A stretch of DNA of 50,625 bases from Halorubrum distributum JCM 10118 (GTDB taxonomy: Archaea > Halobacteriota > Halobacteria > Halobacteriales > Haloferacaceae): the NCBI RefSeq assembly GCF_000337335.1, contig NZ_AOJN01000023.1, forward strand, positions 1-50,625, in the 5' to 3' direction. Under the pieces are notes generated by a model. That model saw nothing but the letters and a program-made list of their open reading frames with translations, searched no databases and had not been told where the DNA came from. Below are positions 1 through 8,069 of this stretch, in pieces. Position 1 is the stretch's first letter; every line of letters begins with the position of its first letter. A program made the position numbers and the translations under genes.

Positions 1-184
1 GGAACGGCGTGGAGATATACCGCGACCGCCCCCGCGAGGAGTGGCCCGTCCGTTCGCGGCTCGTCGGTTCGCGGCTCGTCGGTTCGCGGGTGAAGTGGCG
101 TCGGAAGGTGGCGTGGTCATGGTCGTGTGTCGGGTGGGTGTGTCGTCCGGGGGCCGCGGGCCGTCCTCGGCGTCGGTCCGGGGA
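1..184. other. Non-coding left edge, downstream of gcvH
   Basis: No convincing gene is visible here on either strand; the open frames are GC-rich shadows. It contains a short 15-bp tandem repeat (52-89). Glycine cleavage P-protein genes, which often accompany gcvH in haloarchaea, are not inside the window, so whether they follow cannot be judged. Confidence 0.5.
52..89. repeat. 15-bp tandem repeat, about 2.5 copies
   Basis: The unit GTTCGCGGCTCGTCG occurs at 52-66 and 67-81 and partially at 82-89. It is non-coding and probably slippage-derived. No function is suggested. Confidence 0.7.
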
Positions 185-568
185 TCAAGCGATCTGGTCG
201 TCGTACGCGTCGGCGTCGAGGAGCCCTTCGGCGTCGCCGCCGTCGGCGGGCTCGACCTCGAGCATCCAGCCGTCGCCGTACGGGTCCTCGTTGACGAGCT
301 CCGGACGCTCGAAGAGGTCCTCGTTGACCGCGACGACCTCGCCCGAGACGGGCGCGTACAGGTCCGAGACGGCCTTGATCGACTCGACGACGCCGAACGA
401 CTCGCCGGCGGCTACCTCGTCGCCGACCTCGGGGAGCTCGACGAACACCACGTCGCCGAGCTCGTCCTGCGCGAAGTCGGAGACGCCGATCCGAACGGTG
501 TCGCCGCCGGTCGTCGCCCACTCGTGCGATTCCAGGTACCGTCTGTCGTCGGGAACGTCGAAGCTCAT
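185..568 (-). CDS. gcvH: Glycine cleavage system H protein
   Basis: Lipoyl-carrier protein that shuttles the aminomethyl group between the P, T and L proteins of the cytosolic glycine cleavage complex. The 127-residue length is normal for the family. The lipoylation motif [10 protein letters not shown] places the modified lysine at about K65, in the usual context ([12 protein letters not shown]), followed by the expected LYAPVSGEV segment. The ATG opens the reading frame directly at [22 protein letters not shown]-like stretch lies near 639-649 on the minus strand, which would leave a short leader. The gene stands alone here: fen lies upstream on the same strand about 130 bp away. Confidence 0.95.
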   Translation of the reverse strand: MSFDVPDDRRYLESHEWATTGGDTVRIGVSDFAQDELGDVVFVELPEVGDEVAAGESFGVVESIKAVSDLYAPVSGEVVAVNEDLFERPELVNEDPYGDGWMLEVEPADGGDAEGLLDADAYDDQIA

Positions 569-696
569 TGGTCAGGGTCGCCGCGGTCCGCTCGGGGTCC
601 GGCCCGCGACACGTGTGATTGACCCTTCTGACGACGAGGAAATAAAAGGTGTGTTCGCGGCGGTCGCGGCGGGGGAAGACCGTTCGGCGCGCCCCG

Positions 697-1674
697 TCAG
701 GTCCACCGGTCGAGCCCGGTCTGGACCTGCGACTCCGCGATGCGCTCGAACCCCCGCTCGACCTCGTCGGCGTCGACGCCCCACTCGTCGACGACGTACG
801 CGCGGGCGGCCTCGACGTCGGGGTTCACGTCGGCGTCGACCGCGACGTCCTCGGCCGGAGGGTCCATGAACAGCTCGCGGATCGCCTCGGCGCTCGGGAC
901 CTCCGCGTCGCGGGCCTCCAGAACGCCCCACAGGTCGCCGTGTTCCTTCACCGCCGTCACCGCCGTCTTCGGCCCTATCCCGCGGACCCCCTCGTTGAAG
1001 TCGGTGCCGCAGAGCATCGCGACGTCGACGAGCCCCTGCCGGTCGAGGTCGAGGTCCGAAAGCGTCGCCGCGAGGTCCATCAGCTCCGGGTCGCCCTTGC
1101 TCGTCAGCTGGCGGAGCGTCGTCGGCGCGCCGAACAGCAGGGTGTCGTAGTCCTCGCTGCCCGCGTGGTCGACGGCGCCGGTCGCAGCCATGTGCGCGCA
1201 CTGCGCCTCCCCCTCGGCGGGCGCCTCCACGATCGGCACGTCGAGCAGTTCCAGGAGCTCGCGGGTCGTTTCTTGGATCGTGTCGGTGAGCCGCTGCGTG
1301 CGCGCCTCCAGCCGCGCGGCCTCGACGGCGTCGCCGCGCTCCTCGGCGGCCGCCCGCCGCTCCTCGGCCTGCTCGCGCTTCTCGCGGCGCTCGGCCACCT
1401 CGTCGGCCTTCAGGTCGGTGACGGCGCCGTCGAACACCATCACCGGGATCAGGTCGTGCTCGAAGAACTTCGGGAGCCCCTGGACGACCCCGATGAGGTT
1501 GGCGACCTCGACGCCGTCGGCGGTGGTGTACGTCTCGTCGCTCGTCCACTTGACCGTCGTCGTGAGGTAGCGGTACAGCCAGTTGTGCGCGTCGACGGCG
1601 ACGACGCTCCCCTCCAGCTCCGCGAAGGGGACGTCGCGGATCGACGCGAGGTCGCGCAGGTCGGCGTTTCCCAT
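697..1674 (-). CDS. fen: Flap endonuclease 1 (FEN1/XPG family)
   Basis: Structure-specific 5' flap nuclease for Okazaki fragment maturation and base-excision repair. The 325-residue chain has the XPG-N region (about 1-100) with acidic metal ligands at D28 and D82. The XPG-I region carries the PAEGEAQ motif (E155, E157) and D175/D177. A helix-hairpin-helix follows at [16 protein letters not shown], with D225. The extreme C-terminus, QTGLDRWT, looks like a PCNA-interacting (PIP) box. A Glu/Arg-rich helical arch is present at about 92-125. The ATG at 1674 follows a TATA box at 1698-1706 with spacing typical of a leaderless transcript. It is divergent from the J-domain ferredoxin gene. Confidence 0.96.
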   Translation of the reverse strand: MGNADLRDLASIRDVPFAELEGSVVAVDAHNWLYRYLTTTVKWTSDETYTTADGVEVANLIGVVQGLPKFFEHDLIPVMVFDGAVTDLKADEVAERREKREQAEERRAAAEERGDAVEAARLEARTQRLTDTIQETTRELLELLDVPIVEAPAEGEAQCAHMAATGAVDHAGSEDYDTLLFGAPTTLRQLTSKGDPELMDLAATLSDLDLDRQGLVDVAMLCGTDFNEGVRGIGPKTAVTAVKEHGDLWGVLEARDAEVPSAEAIRELFMDPPAEDVAVDADVNPDVEAARAYVVDEWGVDADEVERGFERIAESQVQTGLDRWT

Positions 1675-1697
1675 TGTCGGAGTCAGGGGCGCGCCGC

Positions 1698-1706
1698 TCT
1701 TAAACG
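1698..1706 (-). promoter_or_regulatory. TATA box for fen
   Basis: On the minus strand the motif reads GTTTAAGAG, 24-32 nt before the fen ATG, which fits a leaderless haloarchaeal promoter. Confidence 0.55.
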
Positions 1707-1777
1707 CTCACGGGTCCGGCGGCGGGCGGCGGTCGCCCTCGGCAGTCCCCCGCGGTCCCCCTGCCGACTTCTGGGCC

Positions 1778-1786
1778 GTTTATGTG
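1778..1786 (+). promoter_or_regulatory. TATA box for the J-domain ferredoxin
   Basis: GTTTATGTG lies 29-37 nt upstream of the ATG at 1815, the expected distance for a leaderless or very short-leader transcript. Confidence 0.5.
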
Positions 1787-1814
1787 CGTCACCCGCGTAG
1801 GTGTCCCCGTCTGA

Positions 1815-2471
1815 ATGGTCTCCCCGTTCGAGGTGTTGGAAGTCGACGAGGACGCCGACGACGAGGCGATCGAACGGGCCTACCGCGAGCGCGTGAAGCG
1901 CGCGCATCCCGACCAGGGCGGTTCGATCGAGGAGTTCCAGCTGGTCCGCCGCGCCTACCGAGAGCTGTCCGAGCGCGACGGCGACGGCGACGGGAGCGGG
2001 GACGGAGTCGACGCCGCGGACGTCGACCTCTCGGAGGGAGACGACGCGCGCGAGCCCAAGTCGACCCGCGTCGAGTTCCTCGACTACGAGGCCGTCGTCG
2101 ACTACGGCTGGTCGCTCGACGACGACGAGCTGTTCCGGAAGGCCGGCCAGGCCGACCTCGGCCCCGACGCCCACGGTCGCCTGCTCGTCCACCCCGACGA
2201 GAGCCTGCTGGAGGCGGCCGAGCGGAGCGGCTTCGCGTGGCCCTTCTCCTGTCGCGGCGGCGCCTGCGCGAACTGCGCGGTGTACCTCGCCGAGGGGGAG
2301 CTCTCCCAGCCGACCGACCACATCATGCCCGAGGACCTCGCCGAGCGGGGGTTCCGGCTCTCCTGTAACGGCTACCCGCTGACCGACGAGCTGTCCGTCG
2401 TGTTCAACGTGAAGCAGCGACCGGAGCTCGACGACCTCATCCTCCCGCCCGGCCCGTTCACGCGTCGCTGA
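1815..2471 (+). CDS. J-domain/2Fe-2S ferredoxin fusion protein
   Basis: A 218-residue protein with two modules. Residues 1-55 form a DnaJ-like J domain with the diagnostic HPD triad at 31-33 and the usual flanking helices. A Gly/Asp linker follows (about 55-80). Residues about 85-210 form a plant/halobacterial-type ferredoxin with cluster ligands C146, C151, C154 (CRGGACANC) and C184 (LSCNGYP). The J domain could recruit DnaK to an Fe-S client or assembly step; that is inference. The ferredoxin part would transfer electrons in the cytosol. The start is supported by the TATA box at 1778-1786 and by the J-domain starting immediately. Confidence 0.9.
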   Translation: MVSPFEVLEVDEDADDEAIERAYRERVKRAHPDQGGSIEEFQLVRRAYRELSERDGDGDGSGDGVDAADVDLSEGDDAREPKSTRVEFLDYEAVVDYGWSLDDDELFRKAGQADLGPDAHGRLLVHPDESLLEAAERSGFAWPFSCRGGACANCAVYLAEGELSQPTDHIMPEDLAERGFRLSCNGYPLTDELSVVFNVKQRPELDDLILPPGPFTRR

Positions 2472-2528
2472 GCGTCGGGTACTCGGTCGGCACAAAAACG
2501 TTCGGCGTCGGGTCGCCGCCGGCGTCCG

Positions 2529-3110
2529 TCACCCGAGCAGGTACCGCAGCGCCGGAGCGTTCTCGACCAGTTCCGTCTCCTCTAACGCCCGGTCGATCCC
2601 GACGATCCGACCCGCGCCCCACGCGCCGAGCCCGAACAGGATCAGCATGTACACGAGCGAGCTGTCGACGAAGTAGCCGTGCGCGACCGGGAACCCGTCC
2701 ATGAGTCCGCCCTGCCACGCGGCGGTCCAGAACATCGACATCATGATCGCACCCATCAGCGCGGCGAACCGGAAGAGGACGCCGAACAGCAGCGCCAGCC
2801 CGATCAGGATCTGTCCGAACACTACCATCGGGTCGATGATCGCCGCGAAGTCCGCGAAGAAGAGGAACAGTCCCTGGAGCGGATTAGCGTCGGCGATGGC
2901 GTTCTGGAGGAACCCGACCGAGCTCCACGCGAGGGGGTCGGCGAGACCGCCCTCGAACAGCTTCGCCAGTCCCGCTTGGAGGAACACCCACGCCATCACG
3001 ACCCGGAGTCCCAGCATCGAGTACGCCAGCCACGTCTCCGAGTAGTTGAAGTCCACGTTGCGGCCGAGCAGGTCTGCGCGGAGCGTCCGTTCCGACGGTT
3101 GTGTTGCCAT
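2529..3110 (-). CDS. DoxX/DoxD-like membrane protein
   Basis: About 193 residues with four to five hydrophobic helices: roughly LAYSMLGLRVVMAWVFLQAG, the DPMVVFGQILIGLALLFG region, RFAALMGAIMMSMFWTAAW, and a C-terminal helix VYMLILFGLGAWGAG. This pattern is that of the DoxX/TQO small subunit superfamily of the cytoplasmic membrane, whose members are linked to quinone redox or membrane stress. The start is set at the second methionine (MATQPSERT); the upstream in-frame ATG at 3140 lies inside a palindromic operator-like region and gives an implausible hydrophilic tail. No partner gene is evident. Confidence 0.82.
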   Translation of the reverse strand: MATQPSERTLRADLLGRNVDFNYSETWLAYSMLGLRVVMAWVFLQAGLAKLFEGGLADPLAWSSVGFLQNAIADANPLQGLFLFFADFAAIIDPMVVFGQILIGLALLFGVLFRFAALMGAIMMSMFWTAAWQGGLMDGFPVAHGYFVDSSLVYMLILFGLGAWGAGRIVGIDRALEETELVENAPALRYLLG

Positions 3111-3111
3111 A

Positions 3112-3142
3112 GTGTGACACCTCACGTGAGGAAGTTTCACAC
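3112..3142. promoter_or_regulatory. Nested palindromes upstream of the DoxX gene
   Basis: A perfect 12-bp palindrome, CCTCACGTGAGG, lies at 3120-3131, nested between arms GTGTGA (3112-3117) and TCACAC (3137-3142). The array sits between the DoxX start (3110) and an AT-rich TATA candidate near 3150-3158. This is the expected place for a repressor operator, but no regulator is identified. Confidence 0.45.
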
Positions 3143-3179
3143 ACCAGCAATAATCTACCGGCGGGTCCGATGCTCAGCA

Positions 3180-3205
3180 GTTTTGGAACTGTAGTGAGCC
3201 AAAAC
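3180..3205. promoter_or_regulatory. Inverted repeat GTTTTGG-N12-CCAAAAC
   Basis: Seven-base arms at 3180-3186 and 3199-3205 are perfectly complementary. They lie between the end of the DHH gene and the DoxX start. It could be an operator for DoxX or a 3' hairpin of the DHH transcript; the sequence does not decide. Confidence 0.35.
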
Positions 3206-3257
3206 CCGTGCGCATATTCGACTGGGGCGCCCGCAGAGGGCGGACGGCCCGGTCGCT

Positions 3258-3298
3258 CCGGTCAGAACGACTCGGTCGCCCCGGTCAGAACGACTCGG
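3258..3298. repeat. 23-bp tandem duplication at the 3' end of the DHH gene
   Basis: CCGGTCAGAACGACTCGG occurs at 3258-3275 and again at 3281-3298. The second copy covers the last codons and stop of the DHH gene, so the duplication added a copy just past the stop. This is a replication-slippage signature. Confidence 0.6.
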
Positions 3299-5498
3299 CG
3301 ACCGCGGCGACGACGGCGTCTTCGACCGCGTCGCGCTCGCCGGAGAGGAACTCGATCTTGCCCTCGCGGACGCCCGCGGTGGCGATGTCCGCGTTCGGCG
3401 CGAGCTCGCGCGCGCGCTCGGCCACGTCGCGGACGGAGACGTCCGCGGTCGTGCGCACGTACAGTTCGTCGGTGCCGACGCCGACCGTCGCGAACGGCTC
3501 GCCGTCCGCGCGGCGCCGGTGGAGGTCGTCGAGCAGCAGCGGCGTCGGCGGGAAGTCGTACCGGTGGGTGTAGCCGTCGGTGTCGAGCAGCGCGAACTCC
3601 ACGCCGTCGACCGCCTCGGTCACGACGTTCGCGTCCGCCGTCTCGACCTCGGTCTCCAGCTTCTCGCGGAACTGTTCGGAGACGTGCGCCGCGAGGTTGC
3701 CGCCGTCCGAGAACAGCAGGTCGGCGATCAGTTCGCGCTTGTCCTGGTACGACTGGTAGTACGCCTCCAGGGCGACCGCCTCGCGGAGCTCCGCGACGCG
3801 CTCGGCGTCGTAGCCCGCGTCGCGCGCGAGGTCGACATAGCGTTCGGGGGCGTCCGCCCAGTAGCTCACGGCCGGCAGGTGCCGGAGGTCGTCGCGGACC
3901 TCGCCGTTGATCGCGGACGCCAGCGAGGCGACGAGCGCGCCCGTCGAGAGCGTCTCGTCGCCGTCGACGTCGGCCAGCTCGGGCGAGACGAGCGTGTCGA
4001 CCGCGTCCCGCGTCTCGGGGTCCGCGACCGCGGCGTCGACGACGACCGCGTCGACCCCGTACACCGACAGCAGGTCGATGCCGTCGGCGGACTCGGTCGT
4101 CGAGCCGGCGCCGACGAGCAGGAAGAGGGGGAGCTTCTCGTCGTGGCGGTCGCGGTCCTGGAGCATCCGGGTCGCGTCGTTGGTGGCCGCGTCCATCCCG
4201 TACACCGGCTCGTCGAGCGGGCGGCGGGTGAAGTAGTGGTACTCGGCGTCGCTCTTCGCGTGCTCGTCGCGGATCAGCGGGAGGACGGCGCGCTCGACCG
4301 CGGCGCCGGCGACGTAGCCGTCGGCCGTCGCCGGGTGGCGGACGACGATCGGCCGCGACTCGAGGACCGCGCGGCGGACCGCCTCGGCCGCGTCGAGGAG
4401 GCCGTCCGCGAGCTCGGCGACCGTCTCGTCGCCGCCGAGCGGCTGGAGGCCCTCGGGTCGCGCCTCGTCGGTGAGCGCCTCGGCGATGCGGCGGCGGACC
4501 GCCTCGGCCCCCTCGCCGTCGAGGAGGACGAGCGCCTCGGACTCGACCTGAACGTCGCCGCGGTGGCTCTCCACCTCGCCGTCGACCCGCACCGCGTCGC
4601 CGACCTCGACGTCCGGGTGCGCGCGGACGCCCGGCTCGACGAACGCGGCCACGTCGACCGCGCCCGTCTCGTCGCTGACCTCGAACACCGTCGGGCCGCC
4701 GGTCTGGCGGACGCCGACGACCTCGCCCTCGATCCGGACCGCGTCGCCGACTGCGTCTCCGAGCGTCTCGATGGACACGCGCTCGGGTTCCGCGTCGGCT
4801 TCGTCGTCGGCCGCCCCGGACTCCGCCGGCTCCGCGTCGTCGACGGTCGCTTCGCCGCCGCTCTCGGCGGACTCCGCTGCTGCCGAGTCCACGTCTCCCT
4901 CGGGCTCCGCACCCTCGTCGTCGGTCACGTCCGCCTCGGGCTCGTCGGTCTGCTCCGTGGCGGCCGACTCCGCCTCGCCCTCGGCGGGCTCGTCGACCGA
5001 CGCCTCGGCCGCCCCACCGTCGTCCGCGTCGACCGTCGCTTCGGGTTCGGCGGGCTCCTCGCTCGTCGGTTCGTCGGCGCCATCGGCGTCGTCAGCGGCG
5101 TCGGTATCCGTTTCCTCGTTGGGGAGGTGTTCCCCGGAAGACTCCTGAACGAGGACGCCGCGGAACTCGCGGTCCGCCTGTCGGATCGACCAGCCGAGGT
5201 CGACGTTGCCGTTGTCGCGGACGCCCTTCACCTGGACGAACACGTCGTCGCCAGGCTCCCAGTCGAGGCTGTCGAGGCGGCGGTCGAGCTCGGAGCGGTG
5301 GAGCAGTCCGGTGACGCCCGGCGCGAGGTCGACGAACACGCCGAACTCGGCGTACCCGTCGACGACGCCTCGGTAGAACCGGCTCGGAACCAGATCGTCG
5401 GGAGCGTCGCCGCGGAAGTCGAACACGACGTCTTCCTGGTGCGAGTCGCAGACGCGACCGCCCCCGACGTCGGTGCCACAGATGATACAGGATCCCAT
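3285..5498 (-). CDS. S1/OB-fold/DHH-family (RecJ-like) protein
   Basis: A 737-residue multidomain nucleic-acid protein of the haloarchaeal RecJ-like group. It begins with a small zinc motif (CIICG, then C-x-SH by residue about 20). An S1 RNA-binding domain follows (about 38-110: GVVDGYAEFGVFVDL). Next come a low-complexity Glu/Asp/Ala linker (about 120-240) and an OB-fold (about 243-330: VRIEGEVVGVRQTGGPTVFEV). A DHH phosphoesterase domain and a C-terminal DHHA1-like domain end the chain. The expected metal motifs look eroded: RHPATADGYVAG near 386 in place of H-x-DADG, and VVDAAVAD near 479 in place of DHH. A binding or scaffold role, Cdc45/GINS-like, is therefore as likely as nuclease activity. 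Confidence 0.82.
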   Translation of the reverse strand: MGSCIICGTDVGGGRVCDSHQEDVVFDFRGDAPDDLVPSRFYRGVVDGYAEFGVFVDLAPGVTGLLHRSELDRRLDSLDWEPGDDVFVQVKGVRDNGNVDLGWSIRQADREFRGVLVQESSGEHLPNEETDTDAADDADGADEPTSEEPAEPEATVDADDGGAAEASVDEPAEGEAESAATEQTDEPEADVTDDEGAEPEGDVDSAAAESAESGGEATVDDAEPAESGAADDEADAEPERVSIETLGDAVGDAVRIEGEVVGVRQTGGPTVFEVSDETGAVDVAAFVEPGVRAHPDVEVGDAVRVDGEVESHRGDVQVESEALVLLDGEGAEAVRRRIAEALTDEARPEGLQPLGGDETVAELADGLLDAAEAVRRAVLESRPIVVRHPATADGYVAGAAVERAVLPLIRDEHAKSDAEYHYFTRRPLDEPVYGMDAATNDATRMLQDRDRHDEKLPLFLLVGAGSTTESADGIDLLSVYGVDAVVVDAAVADPETRDAVDTLVSPELADVDGDETLSTGALVASLASAINGEVRDDLRHLPAVSYWADAPERYVDLARDAGYDAERVAELREAVALEAYYQSYQDKRELIADLLFSDGGNLAAHVSEQFREKLETEVETADANVVTEAVDGVEFALLDTDGYTHRYDFPPTPLLLDDLHRRRADGEPFATVGVGTDELYVRTTADVSVRDVAERARELAPNADIATAGVREGKIEFLSGERDAVEDAVVAAVAESF

Positions 5499-5604
5499 TT
5501 GAATACACCGAGAGTCTCGGGCCTAAAACGGTTGTCGAAAGCCCGCTAGCGACTCGACGAGAACGCCACGAACGCTCGGCCGTCACGCCACGAACGCTCG
5601 GCCG

Positions 5605-6213
5605 TCACGCGCCCAGCAGCGTCCGCGCCGCGGCCACGACGCGGTAGCCCACGCCGTAGCCGAGCGCGGCGGGCGGGAGCGCGGCCGCGACCGTCCGGAC
5701 CGGTCCGAGCCCGTGGATCTCCCTGAACCCGACGAACAACAGCACCGCGGCGTACGCGCCACAGAGCACCCGGAGCTCGGGGATCGCCGGCCCGCCGAGC
5801 GCCATCGGCGAGCTCGCGTACGCGACGACTTGGACCGTCTCACTCACGCCGCCGCGGTCGCGCAGCCCCAGCCCGCCGTCGAACTCGACGCTCGCCAGCA
5901 CGACCGAGACGGTCGCGACCGCGGCGGTCAGGTGAAGGCCGACCGGCGCCGCCAGCGCGACCACGACGAGGAACACCACGGCCTCCGACAGCAGCCGCGA
6001 GGAGGGGACGACGACGGGCATCGCCGCGGGGTCCGACCCGATCCAGCCGAGCGTGAACGCCGCGGCGACCGCGACCGCGAACGTCAGCGCGGGCGCCTGA
6101 TCGCCGGGCGTGACCCCGTTGGCGAACGCTCGCCGCGGCCGGACGAGAACCTCGCCCCACGTGCGCGCGATGCCGCGGAGTCCGCGGGGGCGTCCGCCCG
6201 CCGAATCGCTCAT
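5605..6213 (-). CDS. Yip1-domain integral membrane protein
   Basis: About 202 residues. The N-terminal segment (GIARTWGEVLVRPRRAF) is typical of prokaryotic Yip1-family proteins, followed by five hydrophobic stretches (ALTFAVAVAAAFTLGWIG, AVVFLVVVALAAPVGLHL, and others) predicting a polytopic membrane protein. The family's role in archaea is not established. The start is placed at MSDSAGG (6213) rather than the upstream ATG at 6225, because both are in frame and the shorter N-terminus matches the short cytosolic tail of the family; this choice is uncertain. Confidence 0.72.
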   Translation of the reverse strand: MSDSAGGRPRGLRGIARTWGEVLVRPRRAFANGVTPGDQAPALTFAVAVAAAFTLGWIGSDPAAMPVVVPSSRLLSEAVVFLVVVALAAPVGLHLTAAVATVSVVLASVEFDGGLGLRDRGGVSETVQVVAYASSPMALGGPAIPELRVLCGAYAAVLLFVGFREIHGLGPVRTVAAALPPAALGYGVGYRVVAAARTLLGA

Positions 6214-6318
6214 CCGAGACGTCACGGTCGGAGTTCGGCCGCGCGGAATAACCCGTTTCCGGTTCGCTACGCGGAGGGCCGAACTCGGTCCGGTCGCTCG
6301 GCCTCGCCTTCCAAACTT

Positions 6319-6330
6319 ATCAGCGCTGAT
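6319..6330. promoter_or_regulatory. 12-bp palindrome in the pilin-like promoter
   Basis: ATCAGCGCTGAT is a perfect palindrome 16-27 nt upstream of the TATA box at 6347-6354, where an archaeal activator or repressor could bind. A partial match (ATCAGCGCTGA) recurs at 39242 near the other pilin gene. Confidence 0.35.
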
Positions 6331-6346
6331 ACGCGGCGCGCAAACG

Positions 6347-6354
6347 CTTATATC
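6347..6354 (+). promoter_or_regulatory. TATA box for the pilin-like gene
   Basis: CTTATATC with a purine-rich BRE-like CAAACG upstream, 24-31 nt before the ATG at 6378. This predicts a leaderless transcript. Confidence 0.65.
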
Positions 6355-6377
6355 GGTCCCGTCTGAGTGTCGCTCGA

Positions 6378-6842
6378 ATGGCTGCGTTCCGAGACGACGA
6401 GCGAGGGTTCACCCCGCTGGCGGGGACGGGACTGCTCGTCGGGGTCGTCGTGTTGCTGCTCGCGCTCGTCGGCGCGGCGGTGTTCGGTCTCATCGACGGC
6501 GTCGCCCCGCCGGACGCCGAGTTCGAGGGGCAACAGGAGAACGGCTCGCTCGTGGTCGTCGCGCTCGGCCCCGAGCCGGTCCCGGCCGAAGAGCTGTACG
6601 TCCGCGGCGAGGACCCGGACGGGAACGTCCAGTTCGGCGCGTGGCCGGGTGACGGCGTCGTCAGACCGGGCGATCAGGTCGTCGTGCCCAACGCCACCGG
6701 CAACGAGAACTTCGAAGTCGTCTGGGAGCCGGTGGCGTTCGACACCCGCGAGACGCTCGGGAGCTACGACGGCGAGGACTCCGCCATCCAAGAGTGGAGC
6801 GAGGAGAGCGGCGGCAGCCCGGGCGGCGCCGTCGGCGTCTGA
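6378..6842 (+). CDS. Type IV pilin-like protein (archaeal pilin N-domain)
   Basis: A 154-residue secreted or membrane-anchored protein. The N-terminus MAAFRDDERGFTPLAGTG is followed by one long hydrophobic helix (LLVGVVVLLLALVGAAVFG), the layout of haloarchaeal class III signal peptides processed by PibD. The usual SPVIG cleavage context is replaced by FTPLAG. The rest is an acidic beta-rich ectodomain (YVRGEDPDGNVQFGAWPGDG), matching the archaeal type IV pilin/DUF1628-like fold. It could be a minor pilin or a pilin-derived surface protein. No pilB/pilC genes are nearby. Confidence 0.7.
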   Translation: MAAFRDDERGFTPLAGTGLLVGVVVLLLALVGAAVFGLIDGVAPPDAEFEGQQENGSLVVVALGPEPVPAEELYVRGEDPDGNVQFGAWPGDGVVRPGDQVVVPNATGNENFEVVWEPVAFDTRETLGSYDGEDSAIQEWSEESGGSPGGAVGV

Positions 6843-6909
6843 GGCCGGTCCGGGCGATAACCGAGGGAACCGAACACGAACGCTCGCGAGCGTTCGCTCG
6901 GCCGTGACG

Positions 6910-8049
6910 CTACTCGACCGCGACCCACTCCCCGCGCTCGTCGGCGCGCTCGATCGCCGCGAGCGCGCGCTGGACCTCGTACCCCTCTTCGAACGACGGC
7001 TCGAACGGCCGGCCCTCGGCGACCGCCGAGAGGAACTCGTAGTTCTCGTGTACGAACGTGTGCTCCCACCCGATCACGTGCCCGGGGGGCCACCAGCGGT
7101 CGACGTACGGGTCCGACTCCTCGGTCACCAGCACCGTCTCGTAGCCGCGGTTCCCCTCGCGGAGCACCTCCAGTTCGTTCAGCCGCTCCAGGGAGAACCT
7201 CAAGCTTCCCTTCGATCCGTGGACCGCGATCGTGTGGTCGTTCTTGTGCCCCTCGGCGACGCGGCTCGCCTCGAAGCTCCCGGTCGCGCCCGACTCGTAG
7301 GCGACCTGCGCGTCGTACGCGTCGTCGACCGTCACGTCGCGGTACTCCTCTATCTCCCCCTCGTCGTCGTAGACGGGCCGCTCGTCGACGAACGTCGTCA
7401 GCTGTCCCGAGACGCGGTCGATCCCGCCGACAGCGTCGCCGACGAGGAAGTTCGCGAGGTCGATCGTGTGCGCGCCGAGGTCGCCGAGCGCGCCGGATCC
7501 GGCCATCTCGGCGTCCATCCGCCACGCCCACGGCGCCTCGGGATCGACGAGCCAGTCCTGGAGGTACCGCCCGCGGACCTGCCGGATATCGCCGAGTTCC
7601 CCGTCCTCTATCAGCCCCTTCGCGTAGCGGATCGCGGGGACGAAGCGGTAGTTGAACGCGGCCCCGGCCGTGACGCCCGTCGCGGCCGCCGCGTCGCGCA
7701 TCGCCGCCGCCTCCGCCATCGTCGGCGCGAGCGGCTTCTCGCAGAGGACGGGGACCCCCGCTTCGAGGGCCGCGATCGACGGCTCCGCGTGGACGTGGTT
7801 CGGCCCGAGGTTGTAGAAGACGTCCACCTCGTCGAGCGCGGCCTCCCAGTCGGTCGCGGTGTGCGAGAAGCCGAACCGCTCGGCCGCGTCCGCGAGCGCC
7901 GCCTCGTCGCGCCCGACGAGCGTGTGGCGCTCGATCTCGGGCGCGTCCGGGAAGAACATCGGGAGCCGCGCCATCGCGTTCGCGTGCGCCTTGCCCATGA
8001 ATCGATACCCCAGAACGCCGATCTTCAGTGGTTCGTCGGTCATTGTCAT
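6910..8049 (-). CDS. Gfo/Idh/MocA family NAD(P)-dependent sugar dehydrogenase
   Basis: A 379-residue cytosolic oxidoreductase. The N-terminal Rossmann fold starts at KIGVLGYRFMGKAHANA, with the family EKP motif in VPVLCEKPLAPTM near residue 105. The C-terminal alpha/beta domain carries the substrate-facing GALGDLGAHTIDLA segment with its conserved histidine. The substrate is probably a sugar, inositol or sugar derivative. The partner gene immediately upstream on the same strand (20-nt gap) encodes a sugar isomerase-type TIM barrel, so the two likely act on one carbohydrate pathway. No transporter or regulator is adjacent, so the substrate cannot be named. Confidence 0.9.
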   Translation of the reverse strand: MTMTDEPLKIGVLGYRFMGKAHANAMARLPMFFPDAPEIERHTLVGRDEAALADAAERFGFSHTATDWEAALDEVDVFYNLGPNHVHAEPSIAALEAGVPVLCEKPLAPTMAEAAAMRDAAAATGVTAGAAFNYRFVPAIRYAKGLIEDGELGDIRQVRGRYLQDWLVDPEAPWAWRMDAEMAGSGALGDLGAHTIDLANFLVGDAVGGIDRVSGQLTTFVDERPVYDDEGEIEEYRDVTVDDAYDAQVAYESGATGSFEASRVAEGHKNDHTIAVHGSKGSLRFSLERLNELEVLREGNRGYETVLVTEESDPYVDRWWPPGHVIGWEHTFVHENYEFLSAVAEGRPFEPSFEEGYEVQRALAAIERADERGEWVAVE

Positions 8050-8069
8050 GGATTATCGCGGTCGCCGCC

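Noticed and set aside
3519..5549. 676-codon plus-strand frame opposite the DHH gene
   Set aside because: Arg/Leu/Val-rich with no domain; a GC-bias shadow of the well-supported minus-strand gene.
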